From positions 1 to 6,554 of the forward strand of contig JAITHR010000211.1 in NCBI GenBank assembly GCA_031279895.1: a stretch of DNA of 6,554 nt, in the 5' to 3' direction. Below the pieces are notes generated by a model, which saw nothing but the letters and a program-made list of their open reading frames with translations, did no database searches and had not been told where the DNA came from. The position numbers were made by a program, and so were the translations under genes. Source of the stretch: Spirochaetaceae bacterium. Lineage in GTDB: Bacteria; Spirochaetota; Spirochaetia; Treponematales; Breznakiellaceae. Numbering within the stretch: the first letter of the stretch is position 1; the number at the start of each line of letters is the position of its first letter. This document shows positions 6,272 through 6,554 of the stretch, piece by piece.

Positions 6272-6300
6272 GCGCGCTTTGGCAGCCTCCGGCTGTTTCA
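6249..6300 (+). repeat. 52-bp direct repeat, copy 1
   Basis: Matches 6354-6405 at 49 of 52 bases, offset 105 bp (five 21-bp units). It joins a GGAAACATTCATGCGCGC unit to a palindrome copy, so a composite block was duplicated as a whole. Confidence 0.9.
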
Positions 6301-6305
6301 TAAGC
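6282..6305 (+). repeat. REP-like palindrome, plus-strand copy
   Basis: Core CAGCC-TCC-GGCTG (6283-6295) followed by TTTCATAAGC. Exact inverted match of 5883-5906. It occupies one slot of the 21-bp register. Confidence 0.8.
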
Positions 6306-6353
6306 GTCATGCCCCGCGCTTTGGCCGGATGTCCCTCCGCTTCGGGTATGGTC

Positions 6354-6405
6354 GTTTTTACGTTGGAAACATTCATGCGCGCTCTGGCAGCCTCCGGCTG
6401 TTTCA
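6354..6405 (+). repeat. 52-bp direct repeat, copy 2
   Basis: Second copy of the composite block, containing the T5 tract, the GGAAACATTCATGCGCGC unit and the palindrome core at 6388-6400. It differs at three bases from copy 1 and then diverges (TTTCAACGG instead of TTTCATAAG). Confidence 0.9.
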
Positions 6406-6442
6406 ACGGCGTCTTGATACGCGCCCCGAACCACGACTGTCC

Positions 6443-6501
6443 GCTTCCCGCATCGCGCCTCTAAGCGGTCTTAGATTGGTTTGTGGCGCGGCGCGGGAAG
6501 C
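6443..6501. repeat. Nested GC-rich hairpin
   Basis: Outer arms at 6443-6459 (GCTTCCCGCATCGCGCC) and 6485-6501 (GGCGCGGCGCGGGAAGC) pair at 15 of 17 positions plus one G-T wobble. Directly inside is a second perfect hairpin, TCTAAG-CGGT-CTTAGA (6460-6475). Together they could form a long stem with one 9-base bulge. No T-run follows, so a plain intrinsic terminator is unlikely. A structured RNA, protein site or replication-blocking element is possible. Confidence 0.65.
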
Positions 6502-6509
6502 TTATGAAG

Positions 6510-6522
6510 CCGCCGGAGGCTG
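6510..6522 (-). repeat. REP-like palindrome, imperfect minus-strand copy
   Basis: CCGCC-GGA-GGCTG with one stem mismatch, preceded by GCTTATGAAG. It begins 8 bp after the nested hairpin ends. Confidence 0.5.
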
Positions 6523-6554
6523 CGGAGGCTGTGATGTTTAGAGACTGCGTATAG

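Larger units (their letters stand above)
6050..6280 (+). repeat. Second 21-bp array (GGAAAC units), 11 units
   Basis: Units begin at 6050 and every 21 bp after. Four in a row (6092, 6113, 6134, 6155) are almost identical, GGAAACGAATG followed by TTTTTAAGTT or TTTTTAAGTC. Later units alternate between a GGAAACATTCATG form and a GAATGTTTTTACTCT form, which are partly reverse complements of each other. The array is clearly AT-richer than the rest of the window. Forward and minus frames read LETNVFK and FVSNLKT heptads, but I see no start signal for either. Confidence 0.93.
4979..6554. other. Gene-poor, repeat-built region
   Basis: I see no convincing gene, tRNA or rRNA in these 1.6 kb. The first 90 bases after the operon are unremarkable and pyrimidine-rich, with no strong hairpin plus T-run terminator. 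The rest is covered by 50-bp direct repeats, short palindromes, and two families of 21-bp units, followed by a nested hairpin. Long open frames exist on both strands (for example 5070-6464 on + and 5885-6406 on -), but they have no ribosome site I can see. The 50-bp repeats are read in two different frames by the + strand frame, which argues against protein-level constraint. Confidence 0.7.

Noticed and set aside
5885..6406. 173-codon minus-strand frame with FVSNLKT heptads as a gene
   Set aside because: The ATG lies inside a palindrome copy with no recognisable Shine-Dalgarno sequence or promoter. The heptads follow directly from the 21-bp DNA repeat.
5070..6464. 464-codon + strand open frame as a protein-coding gene
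   Set aside because: No ribosome site before the ATG at 5070, the identical 50-bp repeats are read in two different frames, and open frames are expected when 21-bp stop-free units repeat. Kept only as a finding.

Overview
The window looks like part of a GC-rich spirochaete chromosome, most likely a treponeme or a close relative. The main reason is the first gene. It matches what I know of the 'spiro-SPASM' radical SAM family, which is described as restricted to Spirochaetes. Species level cannot be decided from the sequence.

Bases 1-4978 hold four tightly packed genes, all on the + strand: a radical SAM/SPASM protein cut off at the left window edge (1-1215), a GT2-like glycosyltransferase with a long disordered acidic tail (1190-2443), a SpsF-like cytidylyltransferase (2452-3174), and a 600-residue fusion of a PseG-like GT-B hydrolase/transferase with a zinc-ribbon SAM methyltransferase (3176-4978). 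Neighbours overlap by 26 bp or are 8 bp and 1 bp apart, so they almost certainly form one operon whose promoter lies left of the window. The family content (nucleotidyl transfer to a sugar, UDP-sugar hydrolase-like domain, glycosyl transfer, methylation, radical chemistry) points to making and attaching an unusual nonulosonate-like or otherwise modified sugar, perhaps on a surface or flagellar target. The exact product cannot be read from the sequence.

Bases 4979-6554 (about 1.6 kb) contain no gene I can support. They are built from repeats: two identical 50-bp direct repeats, a scattered family of 13-nt palindromes with a constant TCC loop and covarying stems, a perfect 25-unit 21-bp tandem array (5330-5854), and a second, AT-richer set of 21-bp units (about 5945-6421). 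The two arrays differ in sequence but share one uninterrupted 21-bp register from 5330 to 6421. The second array has T5 tracts spaced exactly 21 or 42 bp apart for most of its length and unit pairs that form inverted repeats. A nested GC-rich hairpin lies at 6443-6501. Several long open frames cross this region, but they look like by-products of a repeat length divisible by three.
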